Positions 26,539 to 35,475 of a stretch of DNA of 64,000 nucleotides are shown piece by piece. The number at the start of each line of letters is the position of its first letter. Within the stretch, counting starts at the first letter, position 1. The notes under the pieces were generated by a model. That model had not been told where the DNA came from, did not search any database, and saw nothing but the letters and a program-made list of their open reading frames with translations. The stretch is taken from NCBI GenBank assembly GCA_031292355.1, contig JARLHI010000060.1:310001-374000 (forward strand), in the 5' to 3' direction. This DNA comes from Candidatus Obscuribacterales bacterium (GTDB lineage: Bacteria; Cyanobacteriota; Vampirovibrionia; Obscuribacterales; Obscuribacteraceae). Both the position numbers and the translations under genes were made by a program.

Positions 26539-26556
26539 ATGAATGCAACCTTGCGT

Positions 26557-28155
26557 TTATGCTGTTCTGAATCGCGCTAGCTCTTTGCCAGTTTTAGCGT
26601 CATGCGCATGCACTGTGCACACCAGGCAAGAATCATAAGAACGGGCAACGTGTCCGACTTCAACGGGGTCGCTTGAATCCTTAATTGGCGTCCCGATTAA
26701 AGCCTCTTCAATGGGACCGCGATTTCCTGGACCATTGCGAGGTCCTACATTCCAGGTCGTGGGCGCAATAATTTGATAGTTTTTGATTTTGCCGCCTTCA
26801 ACTTCAATCCAATGACACAAAGCGCCACGAATTGCTTCGGTGGCTCCCCAACCGCGTCCATCTTTTTCTTTGGGTTTGATGTACCAGGGATCATTCAATT
26901 TGAATTCGCGCAAACAATGTTCGATTTTGCGATAGATCGCTTTGAATTCATGCATGCGGGCAAAGTGGCGCAAGAGCACACTAGCCCCGCCCATTTTATT
27001 GTACATGTCGAGAATCAGTGGGTCTTTATACTGCCAGCTTTCAGCATGGGAGCCACCATAGATCATTTGTCTGGCGAAAGGGCCGGCTTCGAGTCTGCCA
27101 TAGTCTGCATGAGTAACGCTGGTTGCCCATGAGTACTTCTTATCGAAATCAGGCGTATTCTTTGATATCGGAACCGTTGTGCGGTCAAATGGGTGGATTG
27201 GTCCTTTTTCGTCGTACCAGGCATGCTCCATATCCTCGCGGCAGAGCCCTTGTTCCATTAAAGTGTGTTTGTTTGTATGTGCATCATAGGTGCCACTGGG
27301 CATCCACAGGGCCGAATTGCGTGAGTCGATTGTGGGCTTTTGATATTTGTCTTCGTGTGGCAAATAGCCCCACGATACATATTTACCAACACCTGCACCA
27401 AATTTGTCGAGACCGACATCAATGGCCATTCGCCACATCATGCCTAGATCAGAATTTGCATGCTCTGGTTTTTCGTCGAGCCATTTGAGAAAATCTTCGT
27501 AGGTTTGAATTTCTTCGTATCTTTCAATAGAACAACCAAGCCAGCATGGCTCGATCCAGTTCTTGCGGAAGTGCTCAAGGATGCTCCACGATCTCGTGAT
27601 ATCAGACAGTGTAGGCGCACACATTACACCGCCTGGCACCATATAACTTGAATGTGGCCATTGACCGCCGAACAAGGCGTAGATTTCTACCGGTCGACCG
27701 GAGATTGTCACACCCAGCTCGTAATTGACGCCTGTAAATGGTGCCCAGCGACGGACTGCTTCTTCATAATATTTGCTGCTTTTGTAGTTTTTATGTGTCA
27801 TATCGATCATGAACAGACCGTAGTGATGACGGGGCAAGCTCTGTAGACTTTCGGCCAATTGACCAATGTTCCGAGCGAGGATGGCATTACGCGGTACCTC
27901 GGTTTGCCAGGCCGTATCAAGCGCCCAGGCTGCGCAGGTGAGGTGTGAGGCTCCGCAAATCCCACAAGCTCTAGGTGTGACAACCAGTCCAGCTTGTGGA
28001 TCTTTGCCCCTGAGAATTACTTCAAAACCGCGAAAGAGTTCTGCCGAAGTCCAAGCATTGGTCACAACACCATCCTCTATATCCACTCGAACGTCGAGGT
28101 CTCCCTCAACGCGCCCGACAGGCGAGATGTCCAGTGTTTCGGTTTTGCCCGCCAT
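26557..28155 (-). CDS. hucL: [NiFe]-hydrogenase large subunit, group 2a (Huc/HupL-like)
   Basis: The ATG at 28155 has AGAGGT ahead, giving 532 residues; the open frame further upstream is only a shadow of the small-subunit gene. The protein begins KTETLDISPVGRVEGDLDV, characteristic of group 2a. The nickel ligands are in RACGICGASH (L1) and DSCLVCTVH (L2). The 16 residues after the final His are the peptide expected to be cleaved by the maturation protease. The subunit carries the Ni-Fe(CN)2CO site that splits H2. The start lies 29 bases after the small-subunit stop. It has no signal and is predicted to be cytoplasmic, as in other group 2a enzymes. Confidence 0.95.
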   Translation of the reverse strand: MAGKTETLDISPVGRVEGDLDVRVDIEDGVVTNAWTSAELFRGFEVILRGKDPQAGLVVTPRACGICGASHLTCAAWALDTAWQTEVPRNAILARNIGQLAESLQSLPRHHYGLFMIDMTHKNYKSSKYYEEAVRRWAPFTGVNYELGVTISGRPVEIYALFGGQWPHSSYMVPGGVMCAPTLSDITRSWSILEHFRKNWIEPCWLGCSIERYEEIQTYEDFLKWLDEKPEHANSDLGMMWRMAIDVGLDKFGAGVGKYVSWGYLPHEDKYQKPTIDSRNSALWMPSGTYDAHTNKHTLMEQGLCREDMEHAWYDEKGPIHPFDRTTVPISKNTPDFDKKYSWATSVTHADYGRLEAGPFARQMIYGGSHAESWQYKDPLILDMYNKMGGASVLLRHFARMHEFKAIYRKIEHCLREFKLNDPWYIKPKEKDGRGWGATEAIRGALCHWIEVEGGKIKNYQIIAPTTWNVGPRNGPGNRGPIEEALIGTPIKDSSDPVEVGHVARSYDSCLVCTVHAHDAKTGKELARFRTA

Positions 28156-28184
28156 TTCAGTAACCTCTAGTATTTGAGCTTTGC

Positions 28185-29147
28185 TTATACAACAAACATG
28201 TCTTCTTCTGCCCAGGCTGGAGCAACGGTCTTTGCCGCTCCTGAATATTTGAGATAGGCAACTTTGTCCATATCTCTGGGCAATTCTTTCGGTACTCCCA
28301 TCACAGTTTGAGTCTTGAAGACTGTCCCCGGAGCCAGATCGAAAAAGGGAAATTCTGGTTCTGTGCAGCCCAGACACGGCATACCGGCCCGTGTTTTGGA
28401 CGATACGCGATTCCAGAGAATGCGATTGCAAGGGGAATGGGTCATTGGCCCCCGACAACCGAGGTCGTAAAAGAGACAGCCATTCCGCTGACCAAATTCT
28501 GTTGTCGACACTTTATATGCAAAATGCATATTACGCGTGCAGCCAGTTTGCGTGAAACTATGGAAAAAGGTCTTCGGTCTTTGATAGTCATCCAATGAAA
28601 GATCGCCTGCTCGCCCAGTCGCTACAGCGACAAGAATCTGTGTCACCCAGTCAGGGTGAGCTGGGCATCCAGGAATATTGATCACTGGCAAACCGGCTTT
28701 GCTCTTGAACTCTTTGCCGAGAAAACCACCGTGATTTTTTTTGAGAAATTGCAGTCCCTCTGATTCCGAAGGATTCGGTGCCATCGCCGGAATACCGCCC
28801 CATGTTGCACAATCTCCGATAGCAACAACAAAATCAGCTATTTGGGAAAGTTCTTTAACCCATTGCTTCATTGGCCGTCCGGCGAATCGGTTCCATTCTC
28901 CAGAACCGTCGGGAGCGTTCACGACGGTTCCCTCAAATACAAAAATGTCGAGCTTCGTTTTGCCCGACACACAGTCTTTTAGAAGTTGTTGAAGGTTGTT
29001 GCCCAGCTCCAGTCCCAGTGACGGATGCCAGAGGATGTTAATACCAAAATCGGTGACGAGATCACAGGCGCTTGGTTCTTCGGCATTCAAAAAAGACATC
29101 GTGTTGCCAGAACACGCTCCGCCTTGAAGCCACAAGAGGTTTGCCAT
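28185..29147 (-). CDS. hucS: [NiFe]-hydrogenase small subunit, group 2a (Huc/HupS-like)
   Basis: The 320-residue protein lacks a Tat signal and C-terminal anchor, as expected for group 2a. FeS ligands are visible but altered. The proximal motif, usually CxxC, reads GGACSGNT (Cys12, Asn15), joined by GDCATWGG and IPGCPAHPDW, leaving three Cys. The distal motif, usually HxxC, reads QTGCTRNMHF, replacing the His. NGCLFYDLGC, SPCNRILWN and PCLGCTEPEF supply the rest. Three [3Fe-4S] clusters are therefore likely. It relays electrons from the NiFe site to an acceptor. The gene leads the left arm of the island; GGAG precedes the ATG. Confidence 0.95.
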   Translation of the reverse strand: MANLLWLQGGACSGNTMSFLNAEEPSACDLVTDFGINILWHPSLGLELGNNLQQLLKDCVSGKTKLDIFVFEGTVVNAPDGSGEWNRFAGRPMKQWVKELSQIADFVVAIGDCATWGGIPAMAPNPSESEGLQFLKKNHGGFLGKEFKSKAGLPVINIPGCPAHPDWVTQILVAVATGRAGDLSLDDYQRPKTFFHSFTQTGCTRNMHFAYKVSTTEFGQRNGCLFYDLGCRGPMTHSPCNRILWNRVSSKTRAGMPCLGCTEPEFPFFDLAPGTVFKTQTVMGVPKELPRDMDKVAYLKYSGAAKTVAPAWAEEDMFVV

Positions 29148-29459
29148 GAGAGTGCTCCGGTTAGGTTAGGAGTGTTTTTTGAGATGCCTGGACAGAACAA
29201 GAACAAATTAAGCTTGAGTACAATGATCAACTAACTTTTCTGCTTTGATTCTAGATGGTCAGCAAGAATCTGAGTCGAAAACTTTTCACAATTAATAAAA
29301 GGACGGCAATTCAAATCCGGTGTACGCTTTTACGATGATCGCCGATTATTTCATCCCTGTACCATAGTACGGTCTTAAGTACTTCTCGCTATTTCAAAGT
29401 ATCTGAATTGAGCAGCTGGGTGATAAGGTGATTACATAATCCTGGAGCGTTGTAAGCGT
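29148..29459. promoter_or_regulatory. Divergent control region of the hydrogenase island
   Basis: This 312-base gap separates the minus-strand structural genes from the plus-strand accessory and hyp genes, so both arms probably start here. Visible sequences are TTGA-N9-TCAA at 29214-29230 (spacing is wrong for FNR/CRP) and three GTAC words within about 25 bases near 29360-29381. I cannot assign a clear -10/-35 pair for either direction. Confidence 0.5.
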
Positions 29460-30473
29460 ATGAGTAGTGGGTTGGCAAGTCACCAGTATGAGCAAGCATT
29501 GGCTGCTCTAGATAACGGTGATAATTCTGTTTTAGATAAGGTCGAAATGCTGATGGAAATTGCGATGGGTTTGCAGAGCAAGCCAAAGCATCCTGAGCAA
29601 CTACTTGATGCTGTTTCCTTATATGCTCGAGCCTTGGAGTTGTGTCCTGAAGAGGAGGTGCTTTTGCGCGCTCGTATCAGTGCTCGAAAAGCAACGGCCT
29701 TGCAAATGGTGCCAAGCGAAGACGTCGGCTATCTCGTTCAAGCACGAGACGAGCTTGAGTCGGCTATGCCTGTTTTGACAGCAAATGGATTGAAAGAAGA
29801 AATTGCCGAAGCGCAAATCAACCTGGGTTTGATCCTGCAAAGTTTAGCGTCGGTCAATCGAGCGAAGATAACGGATGCCATTGAACTCTATCAAAAGGCT
29901 TTGAGAGTCTTCACTAAGGAGATTTATCCTTCTGAGTATGCAATCTTGCATAACAATCTGGCCACCGCCTTTTTATCGATGCCAATGAGTGATGAACGTA
30001 GCAAGATGCGCGAAGCTCTAGCAGTTCAGTCTTTCGAGGCGGCTCTGGAAGTTATCGTGCTGGAAGAAAATCCCAGTGAGTACGCGATGCTTCAGAACAA
30101 TCTTGGTAATGCTTTGCAGTATGTTTCCTCTAGTCACAGTGTTGAAAATAATCTTCGCGCCCTCGAGGCTTATGAAGAAGCTTTGAAGGTGCGCACTGAA
30201 AAAATGACGCCTTTGCCTTATGCCACCACTATCTCTAATAAGGCAAATTGCTTGAGAAATTTGCCGGACGATGTTGAAAAGCCAGAAAATGGCAATAGAC
30301 AGAGGCTTCTTCAGGCGAGGTCGCTTTATATGGAGTCGATACGTTTGTTTGCAGCTCATGGAGAGCTTGGTCGCGCCGCAATAGTCAAAGACTCACTCGC
30401 GGAAATAAACGCGCAATTAGGCGACTCTAGTTTGACAAATGGTCAAGATAGCTTTGGTAAATCGCTAATTTAA
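29460..30473 (+). CDS. Hydrogenase-associated TPR-like protein
   Basis: The 337-residue soluble protein has helical repeats. Conserved pieces such as PSEYAILHNNLATAFL and PSEYAMLQNNLGNALQ recur about 55 residues apart, and EAYEEALKVRTEKMTPLPYA follows the same plan. These resemble TPR-like proteins that I recall beside group 2a hydrogenases. It may act as an assembly scaffold or chaperone for the subunits or electron carriers. It is the first gene of the right arm and lies 18 bases before the first small membrane protein gene. Confidence 0.82.
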   Translation: MSSGLASHQYEQALAALDNGDNSVLDKVEMLMEIAMGLQSKPKHPEQLLDAVSLYARALELCPEEEVLLRARISARKATALQMVPSEDVGYLVQARDELESAMPVLTANGLKEEIAEAQINLGLILQSLASVNRAKITDAIELYQKALRVFTKEIYPSEYAILHNNLATAFLSMPMSDERSKMREALAVQSFEAALEVIVLEENPSEYAMLQNNLGNALQYVSSSHSVENNLRALEAYEEALKVRTEKMTPLPYATTISNKANCLRNLPDDVEKPENGNRQRLLQARSLYMESIRLFAAHGELGRAAIVKDSLAEINAQLGDSSLTNGQDSFGKSLI

Positions 30474-30490
30474 CAAAAGGGAGGGCATCC

Positions 30491-30721
30491 ATGGAAGCGC
30501 TAATGCAAAATTTGAGCAGTGGGCACATAAATGTGCTTACTACAATAGTATGGCTGCTGATAGCCGGTTGTATAGGTGCTCTGGCTGGTGGTCTTAGTGC
30601 TATTAAGCTTGGCGGCAAAGATTTAGGTACTGAAGTGTCTTTGATGATGGGAATACCCTTTGGCCTTGTTGCTGTAGTGCCTGGAATTCTCGTGGGATTG
30701 ATTGTTCTCAAGTTCATCTAA
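30491..30721 (+). CDS. Tiny membrane protein of the hydrogenase island (76 aa)
   Basis: A strong GGGAGG ribosome-binding site precedes the ATG. The product has two hydrophobic helices (about residues 15-37 and 50-74) with many glycines, a short polar N-terminus and a GGKDLGTEVS loop. It could anchor the soluble hydrogenase or guide quinone, by analogy with the membrane stalk of mycobacterial Huc. I see no sequence match to that protein, so this is inference from position and topology. Confidence 0.78.
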   Translation: MEALMQNLSSGHINVLTTIVWLLIAGCIGALAGGLSAIKLGGKDLGTEVSLMMGIPFGLVAVVPGILVGLIVLKFI

Positions 30722-30751
30722 GTCAAATTGATTGATCAATAGAGGTGCACG

Positions 30752-30976
30752 ATGCTCGATTCACTTGGTGATGTTTTTACACTTTTTATGCGCGGCAAGC
30801 TTTTTAGAGATTTCGGCAATGTTGTGCAGCAAACACTAATAGGCAATTTTTTAGCGGCCGTCATCTTGATAGTGCTGGCCAAATCAGGTATTCCGCTCTG
30901 GCTAGACGTATCTGTGGCTAGTGTTGCCGCTGGTGCCATGCAACCATGGCTGTTCAAAGATATAAAATTCGCGTAA
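30752..30976 (+). CDS. Second tiny membrane protein of the hydrogenase island (74 aa)
   Basis: AGAGGTG precedes the ATG. The first ~25 residues look amphipathic (FTLFMRGKLFRDFGNVVQQT). Two hydrophobic segments follow (about residues 30-45 and 48-65), ending at KDIKFA. It is spaced 30 bases after the other small membrane protein gene and 8 bases before the NifU-Rieske gene, so it belongs to the same transcript. No family is recognised. It may pair with the preceding protein to dock the hydrogenase at the membrane. Confidence 0.75.
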   Translation: MLDSLGDVFTLFMRGKLFRDFGNVVQQTLIGNFLAAVILIVLAKSGIPLWLDVSVASVAAGAMQPWLFKDIKFA

Positions 30977-30984
30977 GGGCACAA

Positions 30985-31854
30985 ATGCCGTCTAATAATT
31001 CTGTCGCCACAGAAGCTAGTCTTGAAAAATTGATTTCGGCAATAGATGCGCTCGATGCTGTTGTTTCTGAATGGGGCGAGCACGAACGTTTAATTGTAAA
31101 AACGCTGAGAAAAGCAATCGACGACTTGAATAAGGAAGCCTTTGCGCGTTTGATCAAAACAGTCAAGCAAAATCCTGAAGCTATGTCTGCTTTGAAGGAA
31201 GCCATGGCTGACGAAGTCGTCTACTCTGTTTTTCGTCATCATGGTCTGATTAAACCTTCATTGAATGAGCGAATCGAGATGGCTCTAGAAACGATTCGCC
31301 CCATGCTTGCTGGCCATGGTGGCAACGTCGAGCTTGTTTCAATTGATTTGCCATCGACTGTCGTAGTGCGATTAATCGGTGCTTGCAGTGGGTGCCCAGC
31401 CTCCGAGCTTACTTTAAGCGAAGGCGTGGAAAAGGCTATTAAAGAATTCTGCCCCGAAATTACTGAAGTCACAAAAGCCAAGGGAATTTGCTCCAGCGTC
31501 GAAGGAACGGCGGTTAATTTCATCAGTCCTTTTGCTAAGAATCAAACTAAAAATTGGATTTATGTCGCCAATTTCGACGAATTGCCAGAGAATGATTTCA
31601 TTGTTCGTGAAGTTGATGGACAGTCCATTTTGCTTGCTAAAACCGAAAATAATGTAGTTTGCTACCGTAATGCTTGCGCGCATCTTGGCATGCCGCTCGA
31701 TTCAAGTATGGTCACCAATGGCGTACTTAAGTGCTCTTATCATGCTTTTGAATACCTTCTTAAAAGTGGCGAGTGTCTAACCGTTCCTGAAGTCCAGTTG
31801 CAGACCCATATGGTGAAGGTCACAGACAATAGAGTCGAGGTTTGTCTATCGTGA
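30985..31854 (+). CDS. NifU-like/Rieske [2Fe-2S] fusion protein
   Basis: The ATG at 30985 has AAGGG ahead and clears the upstream stop; an in-frame ATG at 30946 would overlap it. In the 289-residue product, a helical N-terminal ~95 residues precede a NifU C-terminal-type domain with CSGCPAS (near residue 135). A Rieske domain follows (about residues 195-285) with CAHLG and CSYHAFEY supplying two Cys and two His ligands. It probably carries electrons from the hydrogenase and/or delivers FeS clusters. Its GTGA stop/start overlap with the NHL gene indicates tight coupling. Confidence 0.9.
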   Translation: MPSNNSVATEASLEKLISAIDALDAVVSEWGEHERLIVKTLRKAIDDLNKEAFARLIKTVKQNPEAMSALKEAMADEVVYSVFRHHGLIKPSLNERIEMALETIRPMLAGHGGNVELVSIDLPSTVVVRLIGACSGCPASELTLSEGVEKAIKEFCPEITEVTKAKGICSSVEGTAVNFISPFAKNQTKNWIYVANFDELPENDFIVREVDGQSILLAKTENNVVCYRNACAHLGMPLDSSMVTNGVLKCSYHAFEYLLKSGECLTVPEVQLQTHMVKVTDNRVEVCLS

Positions 31855-33059
31855 ACATCAAACGCGTCAGCTTGAAAGTTTCTCCTGAAGCTTCTTTACG
31901 CGTTTCTGCCGCCCGTCAGTCAACTTTCATCGACATGATGGAGAAGGAGGCGCTAGTGGTTCTAGGTAGCAAGCGTCGTCCTGAAGTTATTCAACCTGCC
32001 ATTGCTCCTGGTCCCACAACATTGTTTGGACCACGTGGCGCCTGTTTGACCGATGAAGAAGGACCGTTCGTTGTTTGCGATACGGGGCATCATCGTTTAT
32101 TGGGATGGTCTCAACTGCCCGAACAAGACCTGACACCAGCTGATTGGTTTTTGGGACAGAAGGATTTCTACAGCGAAGGGCGCAACGGTCATGCCGATAT
32201 CGGACCGTCGACTCTTAACGTACCAACTGGAATTTGCGCCGCAGGCTCCGGTATTGCTGTAGGCGATGCCTGGAATCATCGTGTTCTCATTTGGCACAAG
32301 GTTCCTAGGCGAAGTAACGAACCCGCTGATGTGGTGCTCGGTCAAAAAGATTTCACTCATGGTGAATCTAATCGAGGCACCAATCAGGCAAATGCTGGCT
32401 CTATGCACTGGCCCTATGGTGTACACTACGAAAATGGCAAATTATACGTGGCTGATACAGGCAATCGCCGAGTTTTGGTCTGGAATAAAATGCCACACGA
32501 AAACGGACAACCTGCTGATCTGGTATTAGGTCAAACAAGTTTCAACAGTCGAGACGAAAATGCCGGTTTTGATCCAAGTGCAATGAGTATGCGCTGGCCG
32601 CACGGTATTACGTTTTGCAAGAACAATCTGTGTGTTTCTGATGCGGGCAATAATCGTGTTTTGATCTGGATTGGAGAGCCTGCAGAGAATGGTCAACCAG
32701 CAGATTTCATTCTAGGCCAAAGTGATCCGCAAAACGTGGATTTCAATCGTTCGCTCTATTGGCCGCGTTCAAATTCTTTGAATATGCCTTATGGCATCAC
32801 TGCAAAAAATGACTGGCTAATAATTGCAGATACCGCCAATTCAAGATTACTGGCGTGGAATATCAGCGATTTTGATACCATAGGCGATGCACTGGCATTA
32901 TTTGGTCAAAAAGATTTCCATGAAAAGGGGGATAATCGCTGGCAGGCGCCTGTTGAAGATAGCATCTGCTGGCCATATGGAGTGCAGGCGCTTAAATCAC
33001 TTGCTGTAGTTGCCGATTCTGGGAATAATCGCGTTTCTGTTTGGAAGCTGAAGATATGA
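31851..33059 (+). CDS. Hydrogenase-associated NHL-repeat beta-propeller protein
   Basis: The GTG start overlaps the preceding stop by four bases (GTGA). The 402-residue product contains about five to six NHL-type repeats. Each carries a version of ADxxLGQxxF ... WPYGV ... VADTGNRRVLVWNK, for example AVGDAWNHRVLIW, CVSDAGNNRVLIW and VVADSGNNRVSVW. Such propellers are protein-interaction platforms. There is no signal peptide, matching a cytoplasmic enzyme. Its place next to the NifU-Rieske gene and hypF suggests a part in electron transfer or assembly of the complex. Confidence 0.88.
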   Translation: MNIKRVSLKVSPEASLRVSAARQSTFIDMMEKEALVVLGSKRRPEVIQPAIAPGPTTLFGPRGACLTDEEGPFVVCDTGHHRLLGWSQLPEQDLTPADWFLGQKDFYSEGRNGHADIGPSTLNVPTGICAAGSGIAVGDAWNHRVLIWHKVPRRSNEPADVVLGQKDFTHGESNRGTNQANAGSMHWPYGVHYENGKLYVADTGNRRVLVWNKMPHENGQPADLVLGQTSFNSRDENAGFDPSAMSMRWPHGITFCKNNLCVSDAGNNRVLIWIGEPAENGQPADFILGQSDPQNVDFNRSLYWPRSNSLNMPYGITAKNDWLIIADTANSRLLAWNISDFDTIGDALALFGQKDFHEKGDNRWQAPVEDSICWPYGVQALKSLAVVADSGNNRVSVWKLKI

Positions 33060-35473
33060 CGATGCACTCACGCAGTAATCTTTCAGGGCGGCCGCAGCAG
33101 AATGTTAGCGGCTGGAGCATTCGTGTCAGAGGAACCGTTCAAGGTGTTGGTTTTCGACCAAATGTTTTCAAGATCGCTCAGTCTTTAGGTGTAGCCGGTA
33201 TTGTTTTGAATGATGGTGAGGGTGTATTAATTGAAGCCTGGTCCTCTGAAGAAATACTACATCAGTTCTTCCAGGCAATTCAAAATGACGTGCCTCCATT
33301 GGCTCAAATAGAGAGTATTGAGCGTTTTGTGCTCAGTGATAAACCAGCTCCTGACTCTTTTTCCATCTCTGAGAGTGTAGGCTCGTTTGCTCAAACAAAT
33401 ATATCGGCAGATGCTGCCACTTGCAACGAGTGTCTGACTGAAGTCTTCAGCCCATTCAATAGGCGTTTTCGTTATCCCTTCACTAATTGTACAAACTGCG
33501 GACCACGTCTATCGATAATCAAGTCTATTCCTTATGATCGACCATCTACAAGCATGTCCGCTTTTGTTATGTGCAAGCAGTGCAAAGAGGAGTATGACAA
33601 TCCGTTGGACCGGCGCTTTCATGCCCAGCCAAACGCTTGTCACGTCTGCGGTCCTCAGGTGAAGCTCGAGCGTATGGACGGTCGTGGAATGTTCATAGAC
33701 AGTCTGACTCAGCTTGACGAAATTGATGCCACAGCCTCGTTGATTCAAAAAGGAGAAATTGTTGCAATCAAGGGAATCGGTGGCTTTCATTTGGCGTGCG
33801 ATGCCACGAATGAGGCCGTGGTATCAAAATTGCGCGACCGCAAGAAGCGGTATCACAAGCCATTTGCTTTGATGGCCCGCGATTTAGATGTGCTCAGACA
33901 ATATTGCAGCGTCTCTATCGACGAAGAAAGTCTTCTGAAAGATTACCCCGCACCAATTGTGGTGCTGGAAGTTTGTACTGATAAGCTGGTGGCACCCTCG
34001 GTTGCGCCTGGGCAAAATACTTTGGGGTTCATGTTGCCATATACTCCATTGCATCACCTTTTGATGAAGCGGCTGAACAAGCCGATTGTATTGACTTCTG
34101 GGAATGTATCTGAAGAACCACAAGTCGTTGATAATGATGACGCGAGGACACGTTTAAAAGATATTGCTGATTACGTTCTAGTACATAACCGCGATATTAT
34201 TAATCGACTCGATGATTCAGTGGTGCGAATAATTGGTGGCAAGATGACTGTGCTGCGCCGCGCTCGTGGTTTTGCTCCGTCGCCTATTGCTCTGCCAGAG
34301 GGTTTTAGCGATGCACCGGAATTGCTTGCCATGGGAGCCGAATTAAAAAGCACTTTTTGCTTGATCAAAAACAACCGGGCTGTCATGTCGCAGCATATAG
34401 GTGATCTTGAAGACGCCAAAACCTTTGCTGACTACCAACATAATCTGAAACTGTATACTCAGTGTTTTCAGCATGTTCCCAAGCGAATCGCCGTTGATTT
34501 GCATCCTGAATATCTCTCATCTAAGCTCGGTCGCAAGAAGTGTCAGCAAGCCAATCTTGTGTTGGATGAAATTCAGCATCATCATGCTCACATAGCCTCA
34601 TGTTTGGCTGACAATGACTGGGGACTTAAAGCGGGACCAGTTCTTGGTGTCGCCCTTGATGGACTTGGGTATGGTTGCGACGAGACCTTCTGGGGCGGTG
34701 AGTTTCTGCTCGCTGATTACCTTGGTTTCGAAAGACTCGGTACTTTCAAACCGATCGCTTTGCTCGGTGGACAAATGGCAGTCAAAGAGCCGTGGCGAAA
34801 TACTTATGCTCATTTGTTAGCAGAGATGGGCTGGGCTCGCTTCAAGATGGACTTTGAAGATTTAGAGTTGACCAGTTTTCTGGAGAAGAAACCTCAGGCT
34901 TTGCTTAATTCCATGTTGCAGTCTGGAGTTGGCTCGCCACTGGCCTCTTCCTGTGGTCGACTTTTCGATGCAGTAGCAGCCGCTCTGGGTATCTGTCGAG
35001 ACCATGCGTCATATGAAGGGCAGGCGGCGGTGGAGCTCGAAGCTATAGTTAATCGCGAGACGCTTGATGAAGAAAGCGAAGCTTTAGCTTATCCTTTTGC
35101 CGTACCTCGCTTGAATGGCAGCGGTCTGCCTTACATCGAGCCTCTTGCGGTCTGGCAAGCTATTCTTGGCGATTTGCTGTTGCATACAGACAGAGGGGTT
35201 ATGTCAGCTAGGTTTCATAAAGGACTGGCAAAGGCTATAGTGCATATGGTAGAGAAAGTAACCTTGCGCGATAATGAGCGTTTTTTGCAAACGGTTGCTT
35301 TATCAGGTGGAGTTTTTCAAAACAAGATATTGCAAGAGCTTGTGGAGAAGAGACTTTCGGCTTTGGGATTCAAAGTATTGACGCATCATCGGGTGCCGAC
35401 AAATGACGGCGGTGTCTCTTTAGGGCAAGCATTGATCAGTGCCGCAATTTTTCTCAAGCGACAAGGAGATTGA
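33056..35473 (+). CDS. hypF: Carbamoyltransferase HypF
   Basis: The ATG overlaps the NHL stop (ATGA). The 805-residue length is standard. Domains in order are acylphosphatase (VRGTVQGVGFRPNVF near residue 20), two zinc-finger motifs (CNECLTEVF ... CTNCGPR and CKQCKEEY ... CHVCGPQ, residues about 125-200), a YrdC-like domain (about 215-400), and a Kae1-like carbamoyltransferase domain with HHHAHIASCLADN near residue 510. HypF converts carbamoyl phosphate to carbamoyl-AMP and passes the group to HypE for CN ligand synthesis. hypC follows after two bases. Confidence 0.96.
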   Translation: MTMHSRSNLSGRPQQNVSGWSIRVRGTVQGVGFRPNVFKIAQSLGVAGIVLNDGEGVLIEAWSSEEILHQFFQAIQNDVPPLAQIESIERFVLSDKPAPDSFSISESVGSFAQTNISADAATCNECLTEVFSPFNRRFRYPFTNCTNCGPRLSIIKSIPYDRPSTSMSAFVMCKQCKEEYDNPLDRRFHAQPNACHVCGPQVKLERMDGRGMFIDSLTQLDEIDATASLIQKGEIVAIKGIGGFHLACDATNEAVVSKLRDRKKRYHKPFALMARDLDVLRQYCSVSIDEESLLKDYPAPIVVLEVCTDKLVAPSVAPGQNTLGFMLPYTPLHHLLMKRLNKPIVLTSGNVSEEPQVVDNDDARTRLKDIADYVLVHNRDIINRLDDSVVRIIGGKMTVLRRARGFAPSPIALPEGFSDAPELLAMGAELKSTFCLIKNNRAVMSQHIGDLEDAKTFADYQHNLKLYTQCFQHVPKRIAVDLHPEYLSSKLGRKKCQQANLVLDEIQHHHAHIASCLADNDWGLKAGPVLGVALDGLGYGCDETFWGGEFLLADYLGFERLGTFKPIALLGGQMAVKEPWRNTYAHLLAEMGWARFKMDFEDLELTSFLEKKPQALLNSMLQSGVGSPLASSCGRLFDAVAAALGICRDHASYEGQAAVELEAIVNRETLDEESEALAYPFAVPRLNGSGLPYIEPLAVWQAILGDLLLHTDRGVMSARFHKGLAKAIVHMVEKVTLRDNERFLQTVALSGGVFQNKILQELVEKRLSALGFKVLTHHRVPTNDGGVSLGQALISAAIFLKRQGD

Positions 35474-35475
35474 AT

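Noticed and set aside
28156..28458. 5' extension of the hydrogenase large-subunit frame by about 100 codons
   Set aside because: It overlaps the small-subunit gene, does not resemble hydrogenase sequence, and the ATG at 28155 has a ribosome-binding site and the conserved N-terminus.
29214..29230. FNR/CRP binding site in the hydrogenase control region
   Set aside because: The TTGA and TCAA half-sites are separated by nine bases instead of six, so it does not match the consensus.
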